Origin: Rhizobium sp. Q54
Lineage (GTDB): Bacteria > Pseudomonadota > Alphaproteobacteria > Reyranellales > Reyranellaceae
DNA: 64,000 bases
NCBI GenBank assembly: GCA_945903635.1
Contig: CAMDOT010000004.1
Span: forward strand, 1 to 64,000
Reading direction: 5' to 3'
Shown here: positions 45,670 to 54,486 of the stretch, piece after piece
Layout: each line of letters opens with the position of its first letter
How positions within the stretch are numbered: the stretch's first letter is position 1
Made by a program: the position numbers and the translations under genes
The notes under the pieces: generated by a model
What the model was told of the DNA's origin: nothing
Databases searched by the model: none
The model's input: only the letters and a program-made list of their open reading frames with translations

Positions 45670-46631
45670 TGTAGCCTCACCCGCGGATCGACCAAGGCCG
45701 TGAGCAGGTCGACGACCGTGTTGATGACCATGAACATCACCACCACGAACAGCAGATAGGCGATGACCACGGGGCGATCGGATTGCTTGATCGAGTCGAT
45801 GATCAGCTTGCCGCTGCCCGGCCAGGCAAAAACGGTTTCCGTGACCACCGCGAAGGCCACGAGCGTGCCGAACAGAAGGCCCATGACGGTGACCACCGGC
45901 ACCATCACGTTCCGCAGGATGTAGCGGCCGAGCAGCAGCCCCGGCGAAAGGCCCATGGCGCGTCCGAAGCGCACGTAGTCGGCCCTGCGCTGCTCGCGTA
46001 CGCCCGTCCTGACCAGCCGCACGATCACGGCCAGCGGCAAGGTCGCGAGGGTGAAACCGGGAAGCACGAGATGGCGCAGACCGTCGAGGGTAAAGAGAGA
46101 TGTCTCGATCCCCGCCACCTGCACCGTCGCGCCGCGTCCGCCGGTCGGCAAGAGACGCCATTCCAGCGAGAAGAAGATGATGAGCATCAGCCCGACCCAG
46201 AACGCGGGCACGCTGATTCCCAGCACGGACAGCGAGGATATCGCCTGCGAGCTCCAATGGCGCGGCCAGTAGCCCGCCACCAACCCAAGCGGCAGCCCGA
46301 CGACCACCGCGACGATCATGGCAAACACCACCAGTTCCAGGGTGGCCGGCAGCCGCCCGAAGATCAGCGCCAGCGACGGCTGCGCGTGCACGAACGAGAC
46401 ACCCAGGTCGCCGTGAAGCGCGTTGACCACGAAGCGCCAGTATTGCTCGTGCCAGGGCCGGTCCAGCCCGAGGGACGCCGTCACTCTCTGAATGACTTCC
46501 GGCGGCGAGTCGGGACTGGCCAGGACCTGAATGGGATTACCGAGCATGTAGATGGCCAGGAACACCACGAAGGAGGTTGCGGCGACGACCACAACCCCTT
46601 CGATGGCGCGCCGGACCAGCAAGCGCAGCAA
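45666..46631 (-). CDS. ABC transporter permease (DppB-like)
   Basis: The 321-aa permease of the OppB/DppB family has about six hydrophobic helices. The conserved N-terminus is LLVRRAIEGVVVVAATSFVVFLAIYMLGNP, the periplasmic LGLDRPWHEQYWRFV follows, and the EAA-type loop is RRADYVRFGRAMGLSPGLLLGRYILRN. It starts 6 nt after the binding protein stop and pairs with the DppC-like subunit. Confidence 0.93.
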   Translation of the reverse strand: MLRLLVRRAIEGVVVVAATSFVVFLAIYMLGNPIQVLASPDSPPEVIQRVTASLGLDRPWHEQYWRFVVNALHGDLGVSFVHAQPSLALIFGRLPATLELVVFAMIVAVVVGLPLGLVAGYWPRHWSSQAISSLSVLGISVPAFWVGLMLIIFFSLEWRLLPTGGRGATVQVAGIETSLFTLDGLRHLVLPGFTLATLPLAVIVRLVRTGVREQRRADYVRFGRAMGLSPGLLLGRYILRNVMVPVVTVMGLLFGTLVAFAVVTETVFAWPGSGKLIIDSIKQSDRPVVIAYLLFVVVMFMVINTVVDLLTALVDPRVRLQ

Positions 46632-46637
46632 TGGACG

Positions 46638-48296
46638 CTACTTCTTCGGCGTGGCAGCCGAAGCATCCGCGGGTCGTGCCGCGGTCGCGGGCGTCGCTTC
46701 GTCGGCAAACGGCGTGAAGGCCACCTCCCGCTTGCTGGCATTGATGACGCGCAAGATGATCAAGGGGATCTGCGCGTAGTCCTCCATCGCGGCTTTCAAT
46801 GCCGCTCCCTGGAAGCCGCCCTTTTTGTCCCGGTCGATCGCGACGTTGGCCTCCTGCACCATCTTGTCGATCTCGGCATTGCTGTAGTGGCCGAGGTTCC
46901 AGGTGCCCATGCCCTTGGCCTTGTCGTAGCTGTGCAGTGTCTGGTTCAGGATGCCCGACGCATCGCCTGTCCAGGCACTCCCCCATGCCAGCAGCAGCAG
47001 GCTGCCGCGATCGCCCGAGTGATTGGTCATTTGCGTGAAGAAGACCGACTTGGGCTGCGTGACCACGTTCATCTTCAGACCGAGGCGGGACAGCATCTGG
47101 CCCACGGCCTGACACATGCGCGCGTCGTTCACATAGCGATCGTTCGTGCAGTGGATGGTGAGCTGGAATCCCTTCGGGTAACCCGCGCTCGCCAGCAACT
47201 GCTTGGCTTCGTTGAGATCGAATTTCGACGCCGGCAGAGTATCGAAATAGCCGATGAAACCCGGCGGCACCGTCTGGTTGGCGGGCTGCGCCGCGCCATC
47301 CATGACGCTGCGCACCAACGCGTCACGGTCCAGGGCAAGCGACAGAGCCTTTCTCACGCGCACGTCCTTGAGCGGGTTCTTGTCCAGAGGCTTGCCGTCG
47401 AGGTCGGCGACAAAGGGCGACTTGTCGCTCGACGTGTCCGGGATAAGATACATGACGCGGTCCGAGGCGCGGGTATGGATCGCCAGGCGCTTGTCGTCTT
47501 GCAGGCGCGCCAGATCGGCGGGTGGCACGTAGTCGATCAGGTCGACATCGCCGCCGAGCAGAGCCGCGACCCGCGCCGCGTCGTCGGCAATGAAGCGATA
47601 GGTGACGGTCGCCCAATGCGGCTTCGGACCCGCGAAGTCGTCGAACCGGGCAAGCTCGAGGCGGTCGCCCGGCCGATAGCGGACGACCTTGTAGGGGCCG
47701 GCGCCGATCGCAGCCTTTGCCGACGTGAAATCGTCGCGCGTCGCGCTGTCCGCGATCTCCTTGGGAATGATGGCGATCTGCGTGAGTTGCTGGGGAATAT
47801 TACCGTTTGGGCGTTCCGTCGTGATCACGACGGTCTGCGGGTCGACCGCTTTGATGCCGGAGACGGTCTGCAGGGCGCCAGCGTAACTGGCGGCGGCGTT
47901 GGCAAGGGTCTTGGCGCGATTGAGCGAGGCAACCACGTCGTCCGCCGTCACCGGCTTGCCGTTCTGGAACTTCACGCCCGGCTTGAGCTTGAACTCCCAA
48001 TTGAGGTCGTCGACCTTGCGGAAATCGGCCAGCATGGGCTCGGCCTGCGCATTGGGACCGAGAACCGTCAGCGACCCGTAGATCTGGCGGTAGTAGGAGA
48101 TGTTCGAGGCCAGCCACTGATAGTGCGGGTCCATCGTGATCTCGGCGCGCGAGCCGATGGTGAGATGCTGAGCGAAGGCGGGCGCGCCCGCCAGCAACAG
48201 TGCCGCGCCGGCGAGGCCCGCGATCAGCTTGTTTGTCTTCACGACCGATGGCCCCTGGCGGATGCCCAGTGGTGAACCTGTGAGTGCGGAAGTCAT
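46638..48296 (-). CDS. peptide/nickel-type ABC substrate-binding protein
   Basis: The 552-aa periplasmic protein of the family 5 binding proteins starts at the ATG at 48296, with GGGAGAA about 7 nt upstream. A signal peptide runs to about residue 43 (LLAGAPAFAQ). The mature form has the DDLNWEFKLKPGVKFQNGKPVTADDVVASL and PNGNIPQQ motifs typical of DppA/OppA. Ligands could be peptides, opines or glycosylated compounds; nothing here decides. It is the first gene of the ABC operon, divergent in function from the TetR gene upstream on the same strand. Confidence 0.9.
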   Translation of the reverse strand: MTSALTGSPLGIRQGPSVVKTNKLIAGLAGAALLLAGAPAFAQHLTIGSRAEITMDPHYQWLASNISYYRQIYGSLTVLGPNAQAEPMLADFRKVDDLNWEFKLKPGVKFQNGKPVTADDVVASLNRAKTLANAAASYAGALQTVSGIKAVDPQTVVITTERPNGNIPQQLTQIAIIPKEIADSATRDDFTSAKAAIGAGPYKVVRYRPGDRLELARFDDFAGPKPHWATVTYRFIADDAARVAALLGGDVDLIDYVPPADLARLQDDKRLAIHTRASDRVMYLIPDTSSDKSPFVADLDGKPLDKNPLKDVRVRKALSLALDRDALVRSVMDGAAQPANQTVPPGFIGYFDTLPASKFDLNEAKQLLASAGYPKGFQLTIHCTNDRYVNDARMCQAVGQMLSRLGLKMNVVTQPKSVFFTQMTNHSGDRGSLLLLAWGSAWTGDASGILNQTLHSYDKAKGMGTWNLGHYSNAEIDKMVQEANVAIDRDKKGGFQGAALKAAMEDYAQIPLIILRVINASKREVAFTPFADEATPATAARPADASAATPKK

Positions 48297-48392
48297 CCTA
48301 GTTCTCCCTAACGTGCGGTGATGGCGATGCGCCGGTTCTCGCCGCCGGCGTTGGGCACGAAGCCTTGAGGTTTCTTCGGTCAAATACGGCCG

Positions 48393-49088
48393 TCAGCGGC
48401 GGCCTCCTTTTCTTGCGCTCGCTGACGCCGAGATCCGGTCCACCAGGGTCGCACGAAGGATCTCGCGCTGGGCGGCGGTTGCACCGGGGTCGGTTCCAAG
48501 CGTGTGATCGAGGCCAAGGCTGCGCAGAAAGGTCAGCGCGAAACGCAGCAGCGCCACCAGGTCCGCTCTCGTCGTCTCGACATCGGCGAATATCTGCAGC
48601 CAGACCGATTCCAGCTTGGAGACGACGCGCTTGCGATTCTTCACGCACAGCTCGTTGAGCGACCGCTCGCACCGCGTTCCGACGTAGAGCTCCCAGACGG
48701 CGACGTAACGCGGGCCGATGTAGTAGTCCGCCAGCATCTCGACCACTTTCTCGCAGCGGCGGGACAGGGGCAGATCGGCTAGCAGCTTGAACGCCAGATA
48801 GAGCGCCTCGAACTCGAGCGACAGCCGCGTCAGCACCGCCAGCATCAACTCTTCCTTCGAGCCGAAATGATGATGCATCGCGCCGGTCGTGCAGCCGGCC
48901 CGACGAGCGACCGCCGCCGTCGTCACGCCCGCGTAGCCGACCTCGCGGAGCATTTCGATGGCGGCCTCGACCAGCGCCGACTGCGTCTCAGCCGAGCGCT
49001 GCTCATGACTGCGGCGGGACCGCTTGTCCGGCGTGGGCGTCGCGGCCTGCTCGCGTCGGCGGCGCTCGATGGCGTTGGGCGTATTCAT
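48393..49088 (-). CDS. TetR-family transcriptional regulator
   Basis: The 231-aa repressor has a long basic N-terminal tail (~30 residues). The TetR HTH follows (ALVEAAIEMLREVGYAGVTTAAVARRAGCTTGAMHHHFGSKEELMLAVL). The C-terminal ligand domain is helical. It is co-directional with and just upstream of the ABC operon (97 bp to its first gene), so it may control that transporter and itself. A strong inverted repeat lies in front of its start. Confidence 0.9.
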   Translation of the reverse strand: MNTPNAIERRRREQAATPTPDKRSRRSHEQRSAETQSALVEAAIEMLREVGYAGVTTAAVARRAGCTTGAMHHHFGSKEELMLAVLTRLSLEFEALYLAFKLLADLPLSRRCEKVVEMLADYYIGPRYVAVWELYVGTRCERSLNELCVKNRKRVVSKLESVWLQIFADVETTRADLVALLRFALTFLRSLGLDHTLGTDPGATAAQREILRATLVDRISASASARKGGRR

Positions 49089-49090
49089 CC

Positions 49091-49114
49091 TTTACATATT
49101 ACATAGTATGTAAA
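49091..49114. promoter_or_regulatory. TetR-type operator palindrome
   Basis: Arms TTTACATA (49091-49098) and TATGTAAA (49107-49114) are perfect inverted repeats separated by 8 nt. The site begins 3 nt upstream of the tetR start. It is A+T-rich in an otherwise G+C-rich area, as expected for an autoregulatory TetR operator overlapping the promoter. Confidence 0.75.
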
Positions 49115-49379
49115 ATGTTATTCAACTCTTTTCTGCCGGATGTCCGCGTGCGCCTTGATAACGGACATGCCTTCGCTCCTGCCGATCCTGCTACTGCCCC
49201 CCGGCGGGTGCTGGCGGCGCGAGAAGACCGCGCGGGCGGGGCTGATCGTCGACGCCGATGCTTAAGTCGACTTCGAGCCTGTCCGGAAAATCGGCGCCGC
49301 CGATCCGCCGTCAAATAGCCGGCAAGGCGACACCGGGGCCGCGCTTTATCTCTCCTCACACCGCCCGAGGAGGTTCTTT

Positions 49380-49834
49380 GTGACCCAATGCCTGGCCCGA
49401 CCGTCCCTGCTGGCGCTGGCGAGCATTCTTCTCCTCGCCGGCTGCGCCACTGTTCCGCTCGAGTCGGCACAGGAGGACGCCAGGGGCAAGCAGTCACCCC
49501 GCCGCCCGCCGACAAGGGCTCGCTCTATGTCTATCGCCAGGGCCCGATGGGTGCCCCCGTGGCGATTGCCGTCACCGTCGGCGGCGGATCCGAGACGAAG
49601 CTCGCCCAGGATACCTGGGTGTGGCTCGAGCCCGCGCCCGGCGCGATCGACATCAGGTGCACGGGCAGCGACGGCGGCGCGGCGCTCACCACGAATGTCG
49701 GTCCGGGCGAGATGCGCTTCGTCGAGGTGGCGTTCCGCCCCGGCCTGATGGGCAGCCGCTGCGCGGTGACGGAAGTGGCGGAGGCGCAAGGCCGCGCGGC
49801 GGTGCTGGCGGGCAAGCGGGCGGTCGGACCGTAG
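49380..49834 (+). pseudogene. frameshifted copy of the lipoprotein at 57741
   Basis: A GTG at 49380 with GAGGAGG upstream opens a lipoprotein (lipobox LLLAGC) that reads VPLESAQEDARGKQ and then shifts frame. The downstream part (TPPPADKGSLYVYRQGPMGAPVAI to AAVLAGKRAVGP) continues in the next frame to 49834. The intact paralog at 57741 reads through the same point, where one base is missing here at about 49493 (AGCAGTCACC versus AGCAGTTCACG). Upstream 60 bp are also conserved. So this is a duplicated gene broken by a single-base deletion. Confidence 0.85.
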
Positions 49835-49853
49835 CCATTTCTCGACAGCGCTC

Positions 49854-50033
49854 TCAGGTGTGTCTGAACACACCAAATCCCCAAGGCGAGGCAATCACGT
49901 CGTCGAGCATGGAATTGGTCGAGCGGTTCAACGCATTGCCGGCGTCACAGACCTTCGCCACCTTGTCCTCGAAGAATTTGAGACGCTGCGCCGCGTCCTC
50001 GATCGCCGCGAGCTAGGCGCGATAGCCCAGCAT
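49854..50033 (-). pseudogene. small gene remnant with an internal stop
   Basis: Reading from an ATG at 50033, 1 nt after the stop of the ATPase gene, the frame gives MLGYRA, a TAG, then 52 residues without a break (LAAIEDAAQRLKFFEDKV, then AKVCDAGNALNRSTNSML) to a TGA at 49854. The downstream codons look like real coding sequence (helical, charged), and a single GAG to TAG change would restore the frame. The family is unknown. It may also be chance, so confidence is low. Confidence 0.35.
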
Positions 50034-50034
50034 C

Positions 50035-51201
50035 CTACTTCGCCGACCGCAGTTCCGTGGCGAGCGCCACCAGCCCAATCGCCTCGATCCTGTTGCCCAG
50101 GGAAAAACGCTCCGTCCCGGGATAGACCACGAACCGCTTCTTCGGCCCGAGGTCGTCGCAGGCGAAGTGGAAGCCTTTCTCGACCTTCGGCGCGGAACTG
50201 CGCTTCACTTCGATGGCCCACAGCCGGTCGCCGGGAAGCCTCAGCACCAGGTCGATCTCCGCGCCCGCGGTCGTGCGATAGAAGCTGGCCTCCGTCCCGT
50301 CCGGTGCGGCGGCGATCAGCGTTTCGATGGCCAGCGTCTCCCATGTCTGGCCGGCCACGGGGTGGCCGAGGATGTCGTCCTTGGTGCCGAGCCCCAGCAG
50401 GGCGTGGGCGATGCCGGTATCGCGGACATAGACCTTGGGCGACTTCACGAGCCGCTTGCCGTCGTTGCGGTGCCACGCGGGCAGGCGACGCACCAGCAAC
50501 AAGTCGACCAGGAGGTCGAGATAGCTGGCGACCGTGACGCCGCTCACGCCCAGCGCGCGCGCCAGGTTGGCCGCGTTCAGGAGCTGCCCCTGAGTGTGCG
50601 CCAGCATCGTCCAGAAGCGGCGCAGCGTTTCGGCCGGGATGCGGGGGCCGAGCTGCGGGATGTCGCGCTCGAGATAGGTGCGCACGAAGTCCCGGCGCCA
50701 TTGAAGGCTCGACGCATCGTCGCGGGCGAGGAAACTTTCCGGAAAGCCGCCGCGCGCCCAGAGCCTGTCGAGATCCCTGGCCGGCACCTCCAGCGCGTCG
50801 AACGGCGCCAGCTCGAGGTAGGAGATGCGGCCGGCCAGCGACTCGCCGGACTGCTTCAGAAGATCGATGGCGGCGGAGCCCAGCAGCAGGAAGCGGCCCG
50901 TCCTGCGGCCGCTCCGTCGCCCGCGGTCGATGACGCCACGCAAGGTCTGGAAGAGTTCGGGGACGCGATGCACCTCGTCGAGAACGACCAGCTCGGCCTC
51001 GTGGTCGGCGAAGTAGCGGTCCGGGTCGGAAAGCCGGGCGCGGTCGGGCGCGGATTCGAGGTCGAGATAGACGGCGGGCCGGCCCTCTGCGATCTCAAGC
51101 GCGAGGGTCGTCTTGCCGGCCTGGCGCGGGCCCAGCAGGCCGACGGCGGGGGTGCGATCCAGCAGATGGACGAGGCGCTCCTTCAGGCGACGCTCTATCA
51201 T
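50035..51201 (-). CDS. AAA+ ATPase with DUF4143 C-terminus
   Basis: The 388-aa protein has an N-terminal AAA domain (Walker A GPRQAGKT at 24-31, Walker B LVVLDEVHRVPEL at ~71-83, and an LLLGSAAIDLL sensor). It then has the C-terminal DUF4143 region (TYLERDIPQLGP; LARALGVSGVTVASYLDLLVDLLLVRRLPAW; DTGIAHALLG). The final part contains a PD-(D/E)XK-like EIDLVLRLPGDRLWAIEVKRS. The function of these widespread ATPases is unknown; some are linked to toxin-antitoxin or mobile DNA. An A+T-rich palindrome lies in front of its start. Confidence 0.9.
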   Translation of the reverse strand: MIERRLKERLVHLLDRTPAVGLLGPRQAGKTTLALEIAEGRPAVYLDLESAPDRARLSDPDRYFADHEAELVVLDEVHRVPELFQTLRGVIDRGRRSGRRTGRFLLLGSAAIDLLKQSGESLAGRISYLELAPFDALEVPARDLDRLWARGGFPESFLARDDASSLQWRRDFVRTYLERDIPQLGPRIPAETLRRFWTMLAHTQGQLLNAANLARALGVSGVTVASYLDLLVDLLLVRRLPAWHRNDGKRLVKSPKVYVRDTGIAHALLGLGTKDDILGHPVAGQTWETLAIETLIAAAPDGTEASFYRTTAGAEIDLVLRLPGDRLWAIEVKRSSAPKVEKGFHFACDDLGPKKRFVVYPGTERFSLGNRIEAIGLVALATELRSAK

Positions 51202-51208
51202 CCTCGTA

Positions 51209-51237
51209 ATTGTAAACTGAAATTTTACATTTACAAT
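51209..51237. promoter_or_regulatory. palindromic operator upstream of the DUF4143 ATPase
   Basis: ATTGTAAA (51209-51216) and TTTACAAT (51230-51237) are exact inverted repeats with a 13-nt A+T-rich spacer, 8 nt upstream of the ATPase ATG. The placement over the promoter suggests a repressor site; the repressor is not identified, although TGTAAA/TTTACA half sites also occur in the TetR operator at 49091. Confidence 0.55.
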
Positions 51238-51307
51238 GTAATAGAAGGGGACTTTTCACGTGGGCGGCAACGCCTCGTCCCGGCTGGGCGATCGCCGCGT
51301 GCCATCA

Positions 51308-51901
51308 TCATCGCAACAGCCCCGCGAGGCTTTCCGGCAGCTTGCCTTGTCGCAGGCGTGCGTCGATGGCCAACAAGAGTGCCGCGCCGATCAGGTGGCT
51401 GATCTCACCCCGAAGAGCCATTTCCACAGCCTCGCCAAACGGCAGTCGTCGAAGCGCAAGCTCTTCCTCCGGATCCGGATTGGACCGGCCTTGGCCGATG
51501 TCCCAGGCGACGTAGCCCTGCACAATCTCGTCGGACATGCCGATGGAAGTAGCGCCATCTATCATCTTGAGCCACTGATCGGCGATCAGCCCGGTTTCCT
51601 CGCTCAGTTCCGCCTGTGCTGCGTCCAATGGATTCGATCCGACGCGCATTGCGCCGCCGGGAAGTTCCCATGTGTAGCGATCGAGCACGTATCGGTACTG
51701 CCCTACAAGCGTCACGCAGCCATCCCCGCCAACAGGTGCCACGCACACGCCATACGAGTTCATGCGCACACTGCTGTAGGAGCGCCCCGCCGCCCCACGA
51801 AAGCTGACGACATCTTCCCGCACTCTGAAGTGCTGCGATTCAAATTTCACCTCACTGCGCAGCACGGTCCAAGGATTGGACTTTCGATCTCTACTCGACA
51901 T
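51308..51901 (-). CDS. Nudix hydrolase-like protein with degenerate Nudix box
   Basis: The 197-aa protein (ATG at 51901) resembles ADP-ribose pyrophosphatases: YTWELPGGAMRVGSNPLD at ~76-93 and AELSEETGLIADQW at ~97-111. In the Nudix box the expected Glu of GX5E is Ser89 and the Arg before the catalytic Glu cluster is Ala97. Glu98, Glu101 and Glu102 remain. The loss of two conserved residues makes normal catalysis doubtful. It is monocistronic, and its ATG overlaps a short TGTAAA motif. Confidence 0.75.
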   Translation of the reverse strand: MSSRDRKSNPWTVLRSEVKFESQHFRVREDVVSFRGAAGRSYSSVRMNSYGVCVAPVGGDGCVTLVGQYRYVLDRYTWELPGGAMRVGSNPLDAAQAELSEETGLIADQWLKMIDGATSIGMSDEIVQGYVAWDIGQGRSNPDPEEELALRRLPFGEAVEMALRGEISHLIGAALLLAIDARLRQGKLPESLAGLLR

Positions 51902-52017
51902 GTAAACTCCGGTGCGGCAACGGCTCTTGGCCCAGGGCAGTGTTCCCGCAGATGGCCCACATCGGCAACCGTTTCCATCGCCCAATGAATTTCAGCTGGA
52001 GCCGGCGAAGGCCTTCT

Positions 52018-52521
52018 TCATCGCGTGCGCTGTTGCTCATTCCCGCGGATCGTGAAGGTCTTGGCAACTTCCCGGCTTGCCGGGACGCTTGCATCCGCCT
52101 TGCCCGAAAAAACCTGGACATAGAGTTCGTAGTCGCCCGCCGGCAATATGCAACCCTGGCCCAAAAGGGATTTGGCATTGTCGCCGCTCCACACTTTCGA
52201 TGGTGTGGAGAAATTCGAGGCGGGGGCAGAGGCACCGGTGTAGGTCCCGCAGATCTTCCTGTTTCCCTGTCTGATGCCCACCAGCACCCTGGAACCCGCG
52301 ACCGCCGGATCTGTTCGCCCGGCGACCGGACCACTGGCCGCTGTCGCCGAGATGGTCAGGAGAGACGCACCTGCGCCCCAGTTGGCCGTGTTGGCGTCGG
52401 GGTTGGCGGGCAGTGAGATGGTAATGCCCGTGACTGGATAGGATTGCCCGAATACCGGGCCCAGCATGGCGATTTGTATCGTCGTCGCGACAGACAGTGT
52501 TGCCACGCTTCGCAGTATCAT
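52018..52521 (-). CDS. hypothetical exported protein
   Basis: The 167-aa protein starts at the ATG at 52521 with GAGGGG upstream. A signal peptide of about 25-30 residues (MILRSVATLSVATTIQIAMLGPVFGQ) precedes a Ser/Ala/Gly-rich, probably beta-rich mature domain with one possible disulfide (KICGTY ... LGQGCILP). It has no recognisable family. It would be periplasmic or secreted. Neighbours give no hint. Confidence 0.6.
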   Translation of the reverse strand: MILRSVATLSVATTIQIAMLGPVFGQSYPVTGITISLPANPDANTANWGAGASLLTISATAASGPVAGRTDPAVAGSRVLVGIRQGNRKICGTYTGASAPASNFSTPSKVWSGDNAKSLLGQGCILPAGDYELYVQVFSGKADASVPASREVAKTFTIRGNEQQRTR

Positions 52522-52819
52522 GATGTTCCCCTCGCGCACTTGCCCGACCTCGCGTCGAGCAGGTGCGGACATTATCGACTATTCAAACCTCGCGCGCGCC
52601 GCCCCAGGTGCCTACGACCGAGCCCATCTGGCGGACGACGAACGACGCGCCCGGCAGTGTCGCGATGTTGTGCGGCGTGCGGGATGGTTGGAACGGGATT
52701 GTCTGCCATGGCACGTGCAGTCACACTAGGGTTGCGTGCTTGCGTACCGCTTCAGACGGAAGGCCGCGCCGCCAGTCTTCTCGACATCTGCCCGACGGCG
52801 GACAAACTGAAGGCCAGGC

Positions 52820-53620
52820 ATGGATAGCGGTAGCGGAATGAAAACAGCGGCCGATGAACATTACACCGATGACTTCTACGAAGGCATGATCCCAGGCGCA
52901 CTCAGGAGTGCCGCCAGGTATGTCGACTTTTTCTCCACCCTTTATCGGCCGATGAGCGTGGTGGATCTTGGTTGCGGAAGAGGAATCTGGCTAAAGGCGT
53001 TCAGAGATGGAGGGGCAGAAAAAGTTGTTGGATTTGACGGCCCCTGGAACACCCAGACCAACATGGTCGATCAGGCGATAGAATTTCACGCCGTCGATCT
53101 GAACAAGCCGATCAGTACCGACCGCTTGGAGCGGTTCGATCTGGCGATGTCTCTCGAGGTGGCCGAACACCTGGAGGCATCTTCCGCCTCGAACTTCATC
53201 GATTCCCTGACGCGTCTATCGGATGTCATCCTGTTTGGGGCAGCGTTCACACTTCAGGGCGGCACCGGCCACATAAACGAGCAGCCCCATACGTATTGGG
53301 CACAGAAATTCGCTCTGCATGGCTATGAGCCATATGACTTATTCCGCCCCCTGTTCTGGGGCGATGAGGACGTTGAATACTGGTATCAACAGAATATCTT
53401 CCTGTACGTCAGGAAGAATTCTCCGATTGCAGGCCTTCTCTCCAGCGCCGGACATCCGCCCATGAAGAACCTGAAGTTCATGGATTGCGTTCATCCGACC
53501 CTTTACCTCGAGAGAACTAAAGAAGTGAGCATCGGGGCTCTTATCAAGAGATTGGCGATCGGCGTCATCCCGCGGCCGCTTCGGCCTCTGGCCCAGAGAA
53601 TCAAGAGAGCCGTGAGCTGA
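52820..53620 (+). CDS. class I SAM-dependent methyltransferase
   Basis: The 266-aa protein has the AdoMet-binding motif I (SVVDLGCGRGIWLKAFRDGG at about residue 46-65), an acidic motif II loop (VVGFDGP), and a motif IV stretch (FDLAMSLEVAEHLEAS). The core fits glycan- or small-molecule-type methyltransferases of the Methyltransf_23 kind. Codons are less G+C-rich than neighbours, suggesting recent acquisition (e.g. many AT-ending codons). An ATG at 52838 is a possible later start. The substrate is unknown. Confidence 0.8.
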   Translation: MDSGSGMKTAADEHYTDDFYEGMIPGALRSAARYVDFFSTLYRPMSVVDLGCGRGIWLKAFRDGGAEKVVGFDGPWNTQTNMVDQAIEFHAVDLNKPISTDRLERFDLAMSLEVAEHLEASSASNFIDSLTRLSDVILFGAAFTLQGGTGHINEQPHTYWAQKFALHGYEPYDLFRPLFWGDEDVEYWYQQNIFLYVRKNSPIAGLLSSAGHPPMKNLKFMDCVHPTLYLERTKEVSIGALIKRLAIGVIPRPLRPLAQRIKRAVS

Positions 53621-53669
53621 CAGCGTCGCCGTACGCACCCTGCCCCAGATCGCGGCGGCTTGTCCGCTC

Positions 53670-54377
53670 CTACGTCTGCCCACCGGTGGTCGCGCGTTCT
53701 CCCAGCAGCATCCTGCGGATGCCAAAGCGTTCGTTCGCCATCGTTCGGGCGTAGGCGGCCGAAGACATCATGCGCTCGTATTCTCCGGGTCGCGGCACAT
53801 AGTGTTCGGCGGGGCAAAACACCGTCGACGCCAGCGCCCCCTCGAGGGCGGGCTGCTCGATGACGAGCTTCTGGGCGATCGCCTCGGCGCGCGCAATCCG
53901 GAATGTCATCATGACGACAAAGGCACGATCGGGCCTGGTTTCGTGGACGTCCTTGAGGACCGCGCCGATGTCGTCTTCGGTCGTACGGGTGAGGCGAAAC
54001 GTGCCGATGGAAGCACCCTCGAGCGATCTCAGCGCCATCTCCTTCATGACGACGGCTTCGTCGATGGCGCCCGTCCCGGATGCAGCCGCCTCGAGGTAGT
54101 CCGCGCGGCCTCCGAGCATGTGGAGCGCAACCGCGGTGGCCGGTTGGGCCAGTTGCCGGTAGAGGGCAACCGAAGCTTCGACCACGACTTCGCCACCACC
54201 CAGGTAGGCCGTCGAGGCGTCCGGGTCAGGCTCCGGATTCCAGATACCGGTTCTCCGAAAGGGGAACGACTTGCCGGGAGTCGGATACATGATGTCCTGA
54301 TACAACCCGGAAGGCTGGAAGGAGCCATCGGGCATTCGGACGACGCTATGGCCGGGAACGAAGATGGAGAGGTTCAT
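53670..54377 (-). CDS. hypothetical protein, DUF218/YdcF-like
   Basis: The 235-aa protein (ATG at 54377, MNLSIFVPGHSVVRMPDG) is a probable soluble alpha/beta protein. It has LHMLGGRADYLEAA, DEAVVMKEMAL, then RTTEDDIGAVLKDVHE and FVVMMTFRIARAEAIAQKL, in the same order as motifs in the DUF218 (YdcF/SanA/ElyC) fold, but the usual VTS-H residues are replaced. The match is weak, so only a family-like fold is proposed. It has no signal peptide, unlike envelope DUF218 proteins. Confidence 0.5.
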   Translation of the reverse strand: MNLSIFVPGHSVVRMPDGSFQPSGLYQDIMYPTPGKSFPFRRTGIWNPEPDPDASTAYLGGGEVVVEASVALYRQLAQPATAVALHMLGGRADYLEAAASGTGAIDEAVVMKEMALRSLEGASIGTFRLTRTTEDDIGAVLKDVHETRPDRAFVVMMTFRIARAEAIAQKLVIEQPALEGALASTVFCPAEHYVPRPGEYERMMSSAAYARTMANERFGIRRMLLGERATTGGQT

Positions 54378-54486
54378 ATTCAGGCTTTCGTGAAGTGGCG
54401 ACGACCCAAGGCCCCCGGGGTTCAAGCGAGGCGGGAATGCCTGCATCGGGGTCAAGAGACGCGCGGGACTCCTATTCCGACGCACG

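Noticed and set aside
49115-49379. Possible 32-codon frame at 49167-49265 between tetR and the broken lipoprotein
   Set aside because: Very short, no ribosome site, composition not distinct from non-coding sequence.
52522-52819. Candidate small genes or RNA in the ~300-bp gap before the methyltransferase
   Set aside because: No stable hairpin with T-run, no ribosome site with a plausible frame; I see nothing in it beyond a possible promoter.
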